Shown: in pieces, positions 51,192 through 59,921 of the stretch
Position numbering within the stretch: the first letter of the stretch is position 1
Layout of the letters: every line of letters starts with the position of its first letter
Assembly: GCA_001725325.1 (NCBI GenBank)
Contig: MEFY01000002.1
Span: forward strand, 1,119,559 to 1,183,558
Length of the DNA: 64,000 nucleotides
Source of the DNA: Leifsonia sp. SCN 70-46
GTDB lineage: Bacteria > Actinomycetota > Actinomycetes > Actinomycetales > Microbacteriaceae
Reading direction: 5' to 3'
Notes under the pieces: generated by a model
What the model was told of the DNA's origin: nothing
Databases searched by the model: none
Seen by the model: the letters and a program-made list of their open reading frames with translations, nothing else
Program-made: the position numbers and the translations under genes

Positions 51192-52457
51192 ATGAGAATC
51201 CTCCTTGTCGGCGCCGGTGGCGTCGGTGACGCCATCGCCAAGATCGCCGCCCGCCGTGACTTCTTCGAGCTCGTCGTCGTGAGCGACTACGACATCACGC
51301 GCGCCGAGCGCACCATCGCCTGGATCGAGGCGCGCGGCGAGAACCGCGGCCGCTTCGTCGCCGCCAAGATCGACGCATCCGACCCCGACAACGTCGCCGC
51401 GGTCGCGAGGGAGCACGGCGCGACGCACGTCATGAACGCCGTCGAGCCCAAGTTCGTGCCCACGATCTTCGCGGGCGCGCACGCCGCGGGCGCCGACTAC
51501 CTCGACATGGCCATGAGCCTCTCGGAGCCGCACCCCACCGAGCCGCACAGCCTCACGGGCGTCAAGCTCGGCGACGACCAGTTCGCGCAGGCGCCCGACT
51601 GGGAGACCGCGGGCCGGCTCGCCCTCGTGGGAATGGGCGTCGAGCCCGGCCTGAGCGACGTGTTCGCGCGCTACGCCGCCGACCACCTCTTCAGCGACAT
51701 CGACGAGCTCGGCACGCGCGACGGCGCCAACCTGGTCGTGCGCGACGAGGCGGGCAACGAGATCTTCGCGCCCTCGTTCAGCATCTGGACGACGATCGAG
51801 GAGTGCCTCAACCCGCCCGTGATCTGGGAGAAGGACAAGGGGTGGTTCACGACGCCCCCGTTCAGCGAGCCCGAGGTGTTCGTGTTCCCCGAGGGCATCG
51901 GTCCCGTCGAGTGCGTCAACGTCGAGCACGAGGAGGTGCTGCTCATGCCGCGCTGGGTCGACGCCAAGCGCGTGACCTTCAAGTACGGGCTGGGCGACGA
52001 GTTCATCGGCATCCTCAAGACCCTGCACCAGCTGGGCCTCGACAAGACCGAGCCGCTGCGCGTGCGCTCGGCGGACGGCCCCGTCATGGTCGCCCCGCGC
52101 GATGTCGTCGCGGCGGGCCTGCCCGACCCGGCGACCCTGGGGCCGAGGATGACCGGCAAGACGTGCGCGGGCCTCTGGGTCACGGGCACGGGCAAAGACG
52201 GGCAGCCGCGCGAGGTCTACCTCTACCACGTGAGCGACAACGAGTGGACGATGGCCGAGTACGAGAGCCAGTGCGTCGTGTGGCAGACCGCGCTCAACCC
52301 CGTGATCGCCCTCGAGCTGCTCGCGAGCGGAACGTGGTCGGGCTCGGGGGTGCTCGGGCCGGAGGCGTTCGACGCGAAGCCGTTCCTCGACCTCATGGCG
52401 CTGCCCGTCGCCGACGGCGGCTACGGCCAGGCCTGGGGGCTCGAGGATCGCGCCTAG
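51192..52457 (+). CDS. Saccharopine dehydrogenase-family protein
   Basis: 421 residues. The N-terminal Rossmann motif MRILLVGAGGVGDAIA is followed by a saccharopine-dehydrogenase/lysine-6-dehydrogenase-like fold (LVGMGVEPGLSDVFARYA, TMAEYESQCVVWQTALNP). Members act on saccharopine, lysine or carboxynorspermidine; the exact substrate cannot be told here because no lysine or polyamine genes are nearby. ATG 51192 lies exactly six bases after TAGCTT (51180-51185), suggesting leaderless transcription from its own promoter. Confidence 0.85.
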   Translation: MRILLVGAGGVGDAIAKIAARRDFFELVVVSDYDITRAERTIAWIEARGENRGRFVAAKIDASDPDNVAAVAREHGATHVMNAVEPKFVPTIFAGAHAAGADYLDMAMSLSEPHPTEPHSLTGVKLGDDQFAQAPDWETAGRLALVGMGVEPGLSDVFARYAADHLFSDIDELGTRDGANLVVRDEAGNEIFAPSFSIWTTIEECLNPPVIWEKDKGWFTTPPFSEPEVFVFPEGIGPVECVNVEHEEVLLMPRWVDAKRVTFKYGLGDEFIGILKTLHQLGLDKTEPLRVRSADGPVMVAPRDVVAAGLPDPATLGPRMTGKTCAGLWVTGTGKDGQPREVYLYHVSDNEWTMAEYESQCVVWQTALNPVIALELLASGTWSGSGVLGPEAFDAKPFLDLMALPVADGGYGQAWGLEDRA

Positions 52458-52466
52458 TCTTGCTGC

Positions 52467-54152
52467 ATGAGTGACGCGGCAGCGCAGGTAGAAGCGGCGA
52501 AGAGGGCCCTCGCGGAGGCGGAGGCCCGGCTCGCCGCTGAGCAGTCGTCCGCCGCACCCGCCGGGGCGCCGCTCTCCGCCGCGCAGGTGGCGACCATCAA
52601 GGCCGGTTACACCTTCGACGGGCCGGCGCTCGAGATGGGCGCCCTCGTCAACGGCACGGCGCTCGCCGACGTGCCCGTGCGCATCCCGCTCGCCATGGTC
52701 AACCGCCACGGCCTCGTCGCGGGCGCCACGGGAACGGGCAAGACCAAGACGCTGCAGGTGCTCGCCGAGCAGCTCTCCGCGCACGGCGTGCCCGTGTTCG
52801 CCGCCGACATCAAGGGCGACCTCTCGGGCATCGCGACGGCGGGCACTCCGGGCGAGAAGCTCCTCGCCCGCACCCGCAGCATCGGCCAGCAGTGGATGCC
52901 CGTCGCCACCCCCACCGAGTACTTCACCCTCGGCGGCCTCGGCACGGGCGTGCCCATCCGCGCGACGGTGTCGAGCTTCGGGCCGCTCCTGCTGTCGCGC
53001 GTGCTTGGGCTCAACGCGACGCAGGAGTCGAGCCTCGGCCTCGTGTTCCACTACGCGGACCAGGCGGGCCTGCCGCTCGTGGGCCTCGACGACCTGCGGG
53101 CCGTGCTCCAGTGGCTCATCAGCGACGAGGGCAAGCCCGAGCTGAAGAACCTCGGCGGGCTCTCGGGGGCGACGGCGGGAGTCATCCTGCGCGAGCTCAT
53201 CGGCTTCTCCGACCAGGGCGCCGACGTGTTCTTCGGTGAGCCCGAGATCGACACGGGCCTCTTCCTGCGCACCGACGAGCAGGGGCGCGGCATCGTGAGC
53301 CTGCTCGAGATCCCCGGAGTGCAGGACCGGCCGGCGGTGTTCTCCACGTTCCTCATGTGGCTGCTCGCCGACCTGTTCAACGACCTGCCCGAGGTCGGCG
53401 ACATCGACAAGCCCAAGCTCGTGTTCTTCTTCGACGAGGCGCACCTGCTCTTCAAGGATGCGTCGAAGGACTTCATCGCCTCGATAACCCAGACCGTGCG
53501 GCTCATCCGCTCCAAGGGCGTCGGCATCGTCTTCGTGACCCAGACCCCCAAGGATGTGCCGGCCGACGTGCTCGCCCAGGTCGGGTCGCGCGTGCAGCAC
53601 CAGCTGCGCGCGCACACGCCCGACGACGCCCGCGCGCTGCGCGCGACGGTCTCGACCTACCCGACCTCCGGCTACGACCTCGCGGCCGTGCTCCAGGAGC
53701 TCGCGATCGGCGAGGCGATAGTGACCGTCATGAACGAGAACGGGGCACCGTCTCCCGTCGCCTGGACCCGCCTGCGCGCGCCCCAGGGCTCGATGTCGCC
53801 CACTCCCGCGGACGCGATCTCCGCGACGGTGGCCGCGAGCCCGCTGCTCGCCGCCTACGGCACCGAGGTCGACCGCGAGTCCGCGTACGAGCTGCTCTCC
53901 GCCAAGATGAACGCCGCCGCCCAGGGCGCCGAGCAGGCCCAGGCCGAGAAGGAGCGCGCGGCCGCCGCCAAGGAGTACGACCGCATGGTGCGCGAGATGC
54001 GCAGGACGTCGAGCCCCAAGAAGCCGCGCACCACCACGCGCACGGCGCGGCGCGACGACAACCCGCTCGGCGAGATCCTCGGCTCGCGCACGAGCCAGAC
54101 CATCGTGCGCGAGGTGCTGCGCGGCATCTTCTCGACGCTCAAGCGCAAGTAG
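52467..54152 (+). CDS. HerA-like P-loop ATPase (DUF853 family)
   Basis: 561 residues. An Ala/Glu-rich coiled N terminus (about 1-35) precedes a HerA/FtsK-type ATPase. Walker A is GATGTGKTKTLQ (about 89-100), the FAADIKGDLSG segment is typical of the DUF853 helicase-like group, Walker B is LVFFFDEAHLL and a sensor-like FVTQTPKDVP follows. The basic Lys/Arg-rich C-terminal tail may bind nucleic acid. The function in actinobacteria is unknown. There is no adjacent NurA nuclease or other defence gene. ATG 52467 is six bases after TAGTCT (52455-52460), so it is probably leaderless. Confidence 0.88.
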   Translation: MSDAAAQVEAAKRALAEAEARLAAEQSSAAPAGAPLSAAQVATIKAGYTFDGPALEMGALVNGTALADVPVRIPLAMVNRHGLVAGATGTGKTKTLQVLAEQLSAHGVPVFAADIKGDLSGIATAGTPGEKLLARTRSIGQQWMPVATPTEYFTLGGLGTGVPIRATVSSFGPLLLSRVLGLNATQESSLGLVFHYADQAGLPLVGLDDLRAVLQWLISDEGKPELKNLGGLSGATAGVILRELIGFSDQGADVFFGEPEIDTGLFLRTDEQGRGIVSLLEIPGVQDRPAVFSTFLMWLLADLFNDLPEVGDIDKPKLVFFFDEAHLLFKDASKDFIASITQTVRLIRSKGVGIVFVTQTPKDVPADVLAQVGSRVQHQLRAHTPDDARALRATVSTYPTSGYDLAAVLQELAIGEAIVTVMNENGAPSPVAWTRLRAPQGSMSPTPADAISATVAASPLLAAYGTEVDRESAYELLSAKMNAAAQGAEQAQAEKERAAAAKEYDRMVREMRRTSSPKKPRTTTRTARRDDNPLGEILGSRTSQTIVREVLRGIFSTLKRK

Positions 54153-54773
54153 CTAGTTCCAGCCCGACACCGCGAAGAGGGCGTAGACGACGCCGCCCAC
54201 CGCGAGGAACCCGAGCGAGAACACGAGCGCGGCGATCACCGGGCGGCGCTCGAACCAGTACAGCAGCCCGGGGTACTCCTCCCGCAGCTCTCGCAGCGAC
54301 ACGGTGTCGTCGCGCGCGGTGCGCGGCACCTCGAGGGTCGCGAGCACGGTGTCCATGCTCTCGCGCGACCAGAACTGGCCGCGCATCCTCAGCACCTGCC
54401 TGCCCTGCTTGTCGCGCACGAACAGCTGCGGCAGCGTCCTCGTGCCGCTGGACTCGAAGACCTCCGCGAAGAACACGCCGCCGATCTCCGACGCCTCGAT
54501 GCGCGTCGTGCGGCCGAAGAAGCCCACCTCGGCGATGCTCGTGCGGTCGACCCAGATGGCGAGCCGGAAGTAGGCGGCCGAGGCCCCCACGACCGCGACG
54601 GTCGCGAGGATCTGGGTGACGAGCACGGCCTTCCACGGGCCCAGCGGCACGGAGAGCACGTACAGCACGACGAACACGGGGGTCATGAACGCGACGACCG
54701 CGATGATGCCCTGCCGGAACACGCTCGCATGCGGGCGCAGCTTGATGCGCCCCGCAGTGTCCGGTGCCCCCAC
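54153..54773 (-). CDS. Membrane protein with bacterial PH-like domain, function unknown
   Basis: 206 residues. Two N-terminal membrane helices (about 22-42 and 50-70) and one near the C terminus (about 180-200) flank a soluble stretch of about 100 residues. This stretch resembles a bacterial pleckstrin-homology fold (WVDRTSIAEVGFFGRTTRIE, then alternating strands). No catalytic residues are visible. The start is GTG at 54773, with GGGGGAT ahead. It converges with the HerA-like gene with no gap between stops, and its promoter region abuts the tRNA-Ser gene end. Confidence 0.65.
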   Translation of the reverse strand: MGAPDTAGRIKLRPHASVFRQGIIAVVAFMTPVFVVLYVLSVPLGPWKAVLVTQILATVAVVGASAAYFRLAIWVDRTSIAEVGFFGRTTRIEASEIGGVFFAEVFESSGTRTLPQLFVRDKQGRQVLRMRGQFWSRESMDTVLATLEVPRTARDDTVSLRELREEYPGLLYWFERRPVIAALVFSLGFLAVGGVVYALFAVSGWN

Positions 54774-54811
54774 GATCCCCCCGATGGGCTCGGTGTTTCA
54801 GTTGTCAGAGT

Positions 54812-54899
54812 TGGCGGAGAATGGGGGATTCGAACCCCCGAGGGCTTTCACCCAACACGCTTTCCAAGCGTGCGCCATAGGCCACTAGGCGAATTCTCC
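54812..54899 (-). tRNA. tRNA-Ser (anticodon GGA)
   Basis: Reading the minus strand from 54899, the acceptor stem GGAGAAT pairs with ATTCTCC near the 3' end. The anticodon loop TTGGAAA has GGA at positions 34-36 in a CACGC/GCGTG stem, a long variable arm is present (class II), and the T-loop is GGTTCGAAT. Discriminator G and the CCA end (54814-54812) are encoded. GGA reads UCC and UCU serine codons. Confidence 0.95.
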
Positions 54900-54953
54900 T
54901 GGTTCGGCTGCTCCTCGGAACAACCTCCAGCGATACTAACGTAAACTGGTTGT

Positions 54954-55044
54954 GGCTCCTCGCGTGGCGCCATCCAGGCCAACTCCCCCAGGGCGGAAAC
55001 GCAGCAAGGGTAACCGGGCTCTGGCGGGTGCGCGAGGAGTCTTT
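54954..55044 (+). ncRNA. ffs: Signal recognition particle RNA, small bacterial type (4.5S-like)
   Basis: The ends GGCTCCTCGCG and CGCGAGGAGTC pair. The conserved SRP54-binding hairpin is present, with a GGAA-type tetraloop (GGGCGGAAACGC) followed by AGCAAGGGTAACC. TAAACT at 54942-54947 ends six bases before the first G and is the likely -10. This RNA binds Ffh to target membrane proteins. It is divergent from tRNA-Ser. The 3' end is placed at the short T-run and is uncertain by a few bases. Confidence 0.9.
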
Positions 55045-55059
55045 GCATAGGGTGGGGAC

Positions 55060-57141
55060 GTGGCGCACTCGATCTACATCACCTCCGCCGAAGGGCACTC
55101 GGGCAAGTCGAGCGTCGCCCTGGGGGTGCTCGACACACTGTTGCGCACCGTCGAGCGCGTGGGGGTCTTCCGTCCCGTCGCCCGGTCGACAGCCGAGCGC
55201 GACTTCGTGCTCGACCTCCTGCTCGCGCGCGACGGCGTCACCCTCGACTACGACGACTGCGTGGGCGTGAGCTACGAGGAGGTGCACGAGGATCCCGACG
55301 CCGCCCTGTCGCGCATCGTCGACAGGTTCAAGGCCGTCGAGCGCCGGTGCGACGCCGTCGTCATCGTCGGCTCCGACTACACCGACGTCGCGACCCCCAC
55401 CGAGCTCGCCTACAACGCGCGCATCGCCGCGAACCTCGGCGCCCCCGTGCTCCTCGTGCTCACGGGCCGCGAGCCCGACGGCGTGCGCGCCCGCACACCC
55501 GACGAGCTGCGGCAGGTCACGGAGCTGAGCCTGCCCGAGCTCGCGACGGCCCACGCGTCGCTGCTCGCGGTCGTCGCCAACCGTGCAGACCCCGAGCACC
55601 TCGACGAGGTGGTCGCCGCGCTCGCCGCCGTCGCGGAGGTGCCCGTGTGGGCGATCCCGGAGGACCGCTACCTCGTCGCCCCCACCGTCGACGCCATCCG
55701 CGAGGCCGTCGACGGCACCCTCCTCAAGGGCGACGCCGCGCTGCTCGCCCGCGAGTCCCTCGGAGTCGTGATCGCCGCCATGTCGATGGAGAACGTGCTG
55801 CCCCGGCTCATGGAGGGGGGAGTCGTCGTCATCCCCGGCGACCGCAGCGAGATGCTGCTCGCGGCACTCACGGCGCACGCCTCGGCCACGTTCCCGTCCC
55901 TCGCCGGGATCATCCTCAACGGCGGCTTCGACCTCTCGCCCGTCATCGACAGGCTCATCAGCGGCCTCGACGAGAGCCTGCCCATCGTCATGACGGGGCT
56001 CGGCACCTACGACACGGCGCAGCGCATCGGCCAGACGCGCGGACGCCTCACCGCGACCTCGCAGCGCAAGATCGACACGGCGCTCGCGCTCTTCGAGCAG
56101 CACGTCGACACCGACGTGCTCACGTCGTCGCTCGGTGCGGGCGGGTCCGATGTCGTCACCCCGCTCATGTTCGAGTTCGGGCTCCTCGAGCGCGCCCGCT
56201 CCGACGTCAAGCGCATCGTGCTGCCCGAGGGCTCGGACGACCGCATCCTGCAGGCCGCGGGCACCCTCCTCAGCCGCGGCGTCGTCGAGCTCACGATCCT
56301 CGGCGACGAGGGCGACCTGCGCTCGCGCGCGGCGGGCCTCGGCGTCGACATCTCGGCCGCGACGGTCGTGAGCCCGACGGACCCCGAGCTGCGCGAGCGG
56401 TTCGCCCAGGAGTACGCGAGCCTGCGCGCCCACAAGGGCGTGACGGTCGAGGATGCCCGCGACATCGTCACCGACGTCTCCTACTTCGGCACCATGATGG
56501 TGCACCTCGGCCTCGCCGACGGCATGGTGTCGGGCGCCGCCCACACGACCGCGCACACCATCACGCCGGCCCTGCAGTTCATCAAGACCGTCCCGGGCGT
56601 CGACATCGTGTCGAGCGTGTTCTTCATGGCCCTCGACGACCGCGTGCTCGTCTACGGCGACTGCGCGATCGTGCCGGATCCGACCGCGGAGCAGCTCGCC
56701 GACATCGCGATCTCCGCCGCGGCGACGAGCGAGCAGTTCGGCATCGAGCCGCGCATCGCGATGCTCTCGTACTCGACGGGGGAGTCGGGTTCGGGTGCCG
56801 ACGTCGACAAGGTGCGCGCGGCGACCGCGCTCGTGCGCGAGCGCCGTCCCGACCTGCTCGTCGAGGGGCCCATCCAGTACGACGCGGCGGCCGATGCGGC
56901 GGTCGCGAAGGCGAAGATGCCCGACTCGCAGGTCGCCGGTCGCGCGACGGTCTTCATCTTCCCCGACCTCAACACGGGCAACAACACGTACAAGGCGGTG
57001 CAGCGCAGCTCGGGGGCCGTCGCGATCGGCCCCGTGCTGCAGGGCCTGCGCAAGCCCGTCAACGACCTCTCGCGCGGCGCCCTCGTGCGCGACATCGTCA
57101 ACACGGTGGCGATCACGGCCATCCAGGCGCAGAGCGCATGA
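55060..57141 (+). CDS. pta: Phosphate acetyltransferase (long form)
   Basis: 693 residues. The N-terminal P-loop domain of the dethiobiotin-synthase type has TSAEGHSGKSSVALGV. A DRTGG-like domain follows in the middle, and the C-terminal catalytic PTA domain (from about 370) has IVLPEGSDDRILQAA, VSGAAHTTAHTITPALQ, YSTGESGSGAD and FPDLNTGNNTYKAVQR. It interconverts acetyl-CoA and acetyl phosphate. GTG 55060 lies six bases after TAGGGT (55048-55053), the leaderless pattern. Its stop overlaps the ackA start. Confidence 0.96.
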   Translation: MAHSIYITSAEGHSGKSSVALGVLDTLLRTVERVGVFRPVARSTAERDFVLDLLLARDGVTLDYDDCVGVSYEEVHEDPDAALSRIVDRFKAVERRCDAVVIVGSDYTDVATPTELAYNARIAANLGAPVLLVLTGREPDGVRARTPDELRQVTELSLPELATAHASLLAVVANRADPEHLDEVVAALAAVAEVPVWAIPEDRYLVAPTVDAIREAVDGTLLKGDAALLARESLGVVIAAMSMENVLPRLMEGGVVVIPGDRSEMLLAALTAHASATFPSLAGIILNGGFDLSPVIDRLISGLDESLPIVMTGLGTYDTAQRIGQTRGRLTATSQRKIDTALALFEQHVDTDVLTSSLGAGGSDVVTPLMFEFGLLERARSDVKRIVLPEGSDDRILQAAGTLLSRGVVELTILGDEGDLRSRAAGLGVDISAATVVSPTDPELRERFAQEYASLRAHKGVTVEDARDIVTDVSYFGTMMVHLGLADGMVSGAAHTTAHTITPALQFIKTVPGVDIVSSVFFMALDDRVLVYGDCAIVPDPTAEQLADIAISAAATSEQFGIEPRIAMLSYSTGESGSGADVDKVRAATALVRERRPDLLVEGPIQYDAAADAAVAKAKMPDSQVAGRATVFIFPDLNTGNNTYKAVQRSSGAVAIGPVLQGLRKPVNDLSRGALVRDIVNTVAITAIQAQSA

Positions 57142-58226
57142 CCACGGCGTTCGTCGTCAACTCGGGCTCGTCGTCGCTCAAGTGGGAGCTCGTCGACGTG
57201 GAGTCGGGCGAGAAGCTCCGCGGCGCCCTCGTCGAGCGCGTCACCGACCACACCGCGGCCATGGCGGGGGTGCTCGAGGAGCTCGGCGGCGAGCATCCCG
57301 CGGTCATCGGCCACCGCGTCGTGCACGGCGGCTCGCGGTTCACGCGCGCGACGCTCGTGACCGACGAGGTGGAGGCGGCCATCGACGAGCTCTCGGCCCT
57401 CGCGCCCCTGCACAACCCCGCCAACCTCGCGGGAATCCGCGCGGCGCGCGCGGCGTTCCCGGGCGTGCCCAACGTCGCCGTGTTCGACACGGCGTTCCAC
57501 CAGACGCTCGCCCCCGAGGCCTACACGTACGCGATCGACGCAGCCGTCGCGCGCGAGAACGGCATCCGCCGCTACGGCTTCCACGGCACGTCGTACCAGT
57601 ACGTGTCGCGCGCGGCCGGCGAGCTGCTGGGCGACCCCGCCGCGAAGCTCATCGTGTTCCACCTGGGCAACGGCGCGTCGGTCGCGGCCGTCGACGGCGG
57701 GCGGTCGGTCGAGACGTCGATGGGGATGACCCCGCTCGAGGGCCTCGTCATGGGCACGCGCTCGGGCGACCTCGACCCGGGCATCCTGTTCCACCTGGGC
57801 CGGTCGGGCGTGACCCTCGAGGCGCTGGACGGCCTGCTCAACCGCCGCAGCGGGCTCCTCGGACTCGCGGGCACCAACGACATGCGCGACGTGCAGGCCG
57901 CCGCGGCGTCGGGCAGCGCCGACGCACGGCTCGCGCTCGACGTCTACCACCACCGCCTACGGCACTACCTCGGTGCGTACCTCGCCCTGCTGGGCGGGGC
58001 CGACGCGATCGTCTTCACGGCGGGCGTGGGCGAGAACAGCTCCGCGACCCGGGCCGCCGTCGTCGCGGGCATGGAGGCGTTCGGCATCGTCATCGACGAG
58101 CGCCTCAACGATGCGCCGTCGAAGGATGCCCGCGTCGTGTCCTCCCCGTCGTCGCGTGTCGCCGTGCTCGTGGTGCCCACCGACGAGGAGCTCGAGATCG
58201 CCCGGCAGGCCGCCGCGCTGCTCTAG
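57138..58226 (+). CDS. ackA: Acetate kinase
   Basis: 362 residues of the ASKHA acetate-kinase family, slightly shorter than the common 400. The motifs are VVNSGSSSLKWEL (phosphate 1), HRVVHGGSRF, FDTAFHQTL, RRYGFHGTSYQYVS and GNGASVAAV. It makes ATP and acetate from acetyl phosphate. ATG 57138 overlaps the pta stop, so the two are coupled. The 3' end overlaps the convergent SipW-cluster gene by four bases. Confidence 0.95.
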   Translation: MTTAFVVNSGSSSLKWELVDVESGEKLRGALVERVTDHTAAMAGVLEELGGEHPAVIGHRVVHGGSRFTRATLVTDEVEAAIDELSALAPLHNPANLAGIRAARAAFPGVPNVAVFDTAFHQTLAPEAYTYAIDAAVARENGIRRYGFHGTSYQYVSRAAGELLGDPAAKLIVFHLGNGASVAAVDGGRSVETSMGMTPLEGLVMGTRSGDLDPGILFHLGRSGVTLEALDGLLNRRSGLLGLAGTNDMRDVQAAAASGSADARLALDVYHHRLRHYLGAYLALLGGADAIVFTAGVGENSSATRAAVVAGMEAFGIVIDERLNDAPSKDARVVSSPSSRVAVLVVPTDEELEIARQAAALL

Positions 58227-58720
58227 GTCACGGGGTTGACGGTGCACGTGGGGTTGGCGCCCGCGAGCCCCATGCTCGCCGTGACGGTCGCCCACTTCGA
58301 CATCCAGCCGCTCGGGTGCACGATGAGCATGCCCACCGACTTGCTGCCGCCCAGCAGGCCGCCGAGCAGGCCCGAGCCGAACTTGGTCGTGTAGGTCGGC
58401 CCTCCCGTGGTCGTGACCGAGCCCAGCAGGCCGCCCGTGACGACCTCGAGGCCGCTCACGTTGTAGTAGCCGTAGCGCACGTCGCCGAAGGCGTAGCCCG
58501 CGGGGAGCGTCCACGTGATCGTGATGACGGGGTTGAGGCCGAGCGTGCCGGGCGCGAGGGTGCACGTGGCGCCGAACACGGGCGGGGGCACGGTGAGGGC
58601 GTCGAACGACCCCGTCGACCGCTCGCCGTCGACCCACGACGCGAGCGTCGGCCGCGGCGGCGAGACGACGAGGGCGGCCGCGACGGCCAGCACGGCGAGG
58701 CCCACGAGCGCGCGCTTCAC
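58223..58720 (-). CDS. Small SipW-dependent-type exported protein
   Basis: 165 residues. The N terminus KRALVGLAVLAVAAALVVS, followed by PTLASWVDGERSTGSFDA, is a SipW-type signal: a hydrophobic core, then an ASW-x-D-x-E...SF motif in place of the usual AxA end. The mature protein is beta-rich with two Cys residues and has no known catalytic motif. The GTG start at 58720 overlaps the end of the signal-peptidase gene by four bases. It is the last gene of a four-gene minus-strand operon and is probably a surface or matrix component. Confidence 0.75.
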   Translation of the reverse strand: MKRALVGLAVLAVAAALVVSPPRPTLASWVDGERSTGSFDALTVPPPVFGATCTLAPGTLGLNPVITITWTLPAGYAFGDVRYGYYNVSGLEVVTGGLLGSVTTTGGPTYTTKFGSGLLGGLLGGSKSVGMLIVHPSGWMSKWATVTASMGLAGANPTCTVNPVT

Positions 58721-59913
58721 GCGAGCCTCCGCTGCCGGAAGCGTGCGGCGAACGCGAGCCCGAGGCCCAGGGCGAGCGCGCCGAGCGCCGCGTTGAGCGG
58801 CACGGAGATGTCGGAGCCCGTGTACGCGACGGCGCCGGGCGTCGTGCCCGCGACCACGGTGCCGCCCGTGCCCGAGGCGATGATCGAGAGGCTCGCGGTG
58901 CCCGCGCGCATGCTCGGCGCGTTCGGCACCATGGCCTCGACGAGCACCCACAGCTCGTCGCTCGTCGGCATGCTCGCGAGGTGCACCGACGAGGCCAGGT
59001 GCGAGGATGCCGCGGCGAACCCCATCACGGGCGTGCCGCCGCCCGCGCACGTCGTGCCCACCCATCGCACGGGGCACGTGTCGACGGAGAGCCACAGCCC
59101 CGTCGGGTCGGACACGAGCCCGCCCGATCCCGCGAGCGCGAGGTCGACGGTGCCCGGCTGGGCCGGATGCGCCGAGATGCCGATCTGCCACGTCACCGGC
59201 ACTCCGGGCTGCAGGTCGGCCATGGCGTCCTTGTCGGCGACGGACACGAGGGTGATGGCCGAGCCGACGATGGTCTCCTCGGTCACCGCCGCCCGCGCGG
59301 GGCTCGGCGCCAGCACGGCGGAGCCCGCGGCGACGGCCACGAGGGCGAGGGCGGCGTGGCGCAGTCGCGCGGCCGTGTGAGTCCCGGCGCGGCGGCGGTT
59401 GACCGGTAGCCCGCGCTCCTCGCGAGGCCAGAACGCCCACGTCACTATCGCCGCGGCCCCGATGGTGATGCCGCCGAGGGCGAGCGGGTTCGAGACGGCC
59501 GAGACGGCGTAGGCGAGTCCGGGCACGGAGAACAGCACGCGCCGTGCGGTCGACACGACATAGGGTGCCGGGTCCTCCACCGCGTTGGCGTCGCCGCGCA
59601 TCGTGATCGAGACGGCCCCGCCCCCGAGGGGCGTGACCGAGGTCACGCGGTGGGTGATGGGCAGGGCATCCTGCCGGTCGACCGTGATGATGTCGCCCAC
59701 GCGGATCTCGTCGCCGCCGACCTCGCCCACGACGGCGAGCGATCCCGTGGGGATCGTGGGGCTCATCGACCCCGTCTTGAACATGATGAGCGTGATGTGG
59801 AAGACGACGGCGAGCACGACCAGCAGGATGCACACCACCCCGCCGATCGCGGCGATCGTCAGCAGCACGCTGCCGACCGCGGCCCCCGGCCTCCTCATCG
59901 CGCCCGTCGTCAT
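58717..59913 (-). CDS. SipW-type signal peptidase I fused to a second exported domain
   Basis: 398 residues. Residues about 1-165 are a signal peptidase of the SipW/endoplasmic-reticulum type. There is an N-terminal membrane helix, the Ser nucleophile in FKTGSMSPTIPTGS, and the catalytic His in ITHRV instead of the bacterial Lys. A second membrane helix follows (GGITIGAAAIVTWAFW). Then comes a basic stretch, a third hydrophobic segment ending APSPARAA that looks like a signal peptide, a 170-residue beta-rich domain, and a C-terminal AYTGS plus helix plus basic tail. No ATG, GTG or TTG start was found that would separate the two halves. Confidence 0.82.
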   Translation of the reverse strand: MTTGAMRRPGAAVGSVLLTIAAIGGVVCILLVVLAVVFHITLIMFKTGSMSPTIPTGSLAVVGEVGGDEIRVGDIITVDRQDALPITHRVTSVTPLGGGAVSITMRGDANAVEDPAPYVVSTARRVLFSVPGLAYAVSAVSNPLALGGITIGAAAIVTWAFWPREERGLPVNRRRAGTHTAARLRHAALALVAVAAGSAVLAPSPARAAVTEETIVGSAITLVSVADKDAMADLQPGVPVTWQIGISAHPAQPGTVDLALAGSGGLVSDPTGLWLSVDTCPVRWVGTTCAGGGTPVMGFAAASSHLASSVHLASMPTSDELWVLVEAMVPNAPSMRAGTASLSIIASGTGGTVVAGTTPGAVAYTGSDISVPLNAALGALALGLGLAFAARFRQRRLA

Positions 59914-59921
59914 GGTGCTCC

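Noticed and set aside
52467-54773. Defence island around the HerA-like ATPase
   Set aside because: Neighbours are a saccharopine-dehydrogenase-like protein, a PAP2 phosphatase and a PH-like membrane protein. No nuclease, restriction or toxin gene is present.
59000-59100. True LPXTG sorting signal in the SipW fusion
   Set aside because: The C-terminal AYTGS plus helix plus basic tail is only reminiscent. No LPXTG is present, so no sortase link is claimed.
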